This document shows positions 21,886-21,918 of a stretch of 21,918 nt of DNA, in pieces. Within the stretch, counting starts at the first letter, position 1. Each line of letters starts with the position of its first letter. Origin of the DNA: JBHIET01 sp046760785 (GTDB lineage: Bacteria; Chloroflexota; Anaerolineae; B4-G1); the NCBI GenBank assembly GCA_046760785.1, contig JBHIET010000058.1:1-21918 (forward strand). The letters are read 5' to 3'. The notes under the pieces are model-generated. The model was not told the origin of the DNA. It made no database searches and saw only the letters and a list, made by a program, of their open reading frames with translations. The position numbers and the translations under genes are program-made.

Positions 21886-21918
21886 CATCCTGAGCCTGAC
21901 TTCGGCGAGCTCAGTCGA
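21886..21918. repeat. Dispersed repeat copy at the right edge
   Basis: The last bases hold an imperfect inverted pair, ctgagcctga and cgagctcag around cttcgg, of the same CTGAGC/CGAAG kind as in mutS and near 14500. It lies about 110 bp upstream of the ATPase gene and is cut by the window edge. No clear promoter for the ATPase-caspase operon was found between it and the gene. Confidence 0.45.

Noticed and set aside
1..21918. tRNA, rRNA, riboswitch or replication origin
   Set aside because: None was recognised on reading both strands; small structured RNAs could still be missed without a covariance search.

Overview
The window reads like a chromosome segment of a GC-rich bacterium of the phylum Chloroflexota (Anaerolineae-like). 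This is an inference from general character: Thr-Pro-rich extracellular linkers, TolB-type propellers on a membrane anchor, CarD, a SufS-SufU pair, HrcA/CIRCE-type groESL and many short dispersed palindromes. No rRNA or tRNA is seen and no taxonomic marker was searched. Most genes lie on the minus strand; only a small membrane protein (1882-2082) and a propeller/NTPase pair (7675-10189) are on the plus strand.

Layout. 1-1804 (minus): a promoter, two tiny ORFs, a C45-type acyltransferase/peptidase, a DinB-family C-terminal remnant and the first codons of a gene leaving the window. 1882-2082 (plus): a two-helix membrane peptide. 2105-4765 (minus): mutS with three in-frame repeat-derived inserts. 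4858-5645 (minus): a frameshifted REP-associated tyrosine transposase that carries four palindromic repeat copies inside its own reading frame. 5905-6708 (minus): a UPF0175/PIN toxin-antitoxin pair with a frameshifted toxin. 6792-7601 (minus): a PPDK/PEP-synthase regulatory protein, divergent from a membrane-anchored propeller protein and a THEP1-like NTPase; the two promoters share one palindromic -35 region. 10208-11876 (minus): sufS-sufU behind a good promoter and a possible leader ORF. 12342-14420 (minus): groES-groEL with a consensus promoter, perfect CIRCE and terminator. 14980-16437 (minus): CarD and an apparently autoregulated PadR repressor.

16554-21768 (minus) is the most unusual part. 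An 888-residue membrane-spanning STAND-type ATPase (zinc ribbon, glycine-rich motif, P-loop ATPase, winged-helix and helical repeats, transmembrane helix, Thr-Pro linkers, LysM and a C-terminal beta domain) is followed 17 bp later by a caspase-like protease that ends in the same glycine-rich motif and the same zinc ribbon, in mirror order. A membrane-anchored TPR protein with its own, apparently leaderless, promoter follows. I infer an NLR-like signalling system in which an extracellular cell-wall sensor is linked across the membrane to a protease effector recruited by matching adaptor modules.

A second theme is repeat invasion. Short dispersed repeats sit in intergenic DNA and have also entered the reading frames of mutS and the transposase. 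Several genes are broken (DinB remnant, PIN toxin, transposase), so part of the window is decaying or the assembly has small indels.
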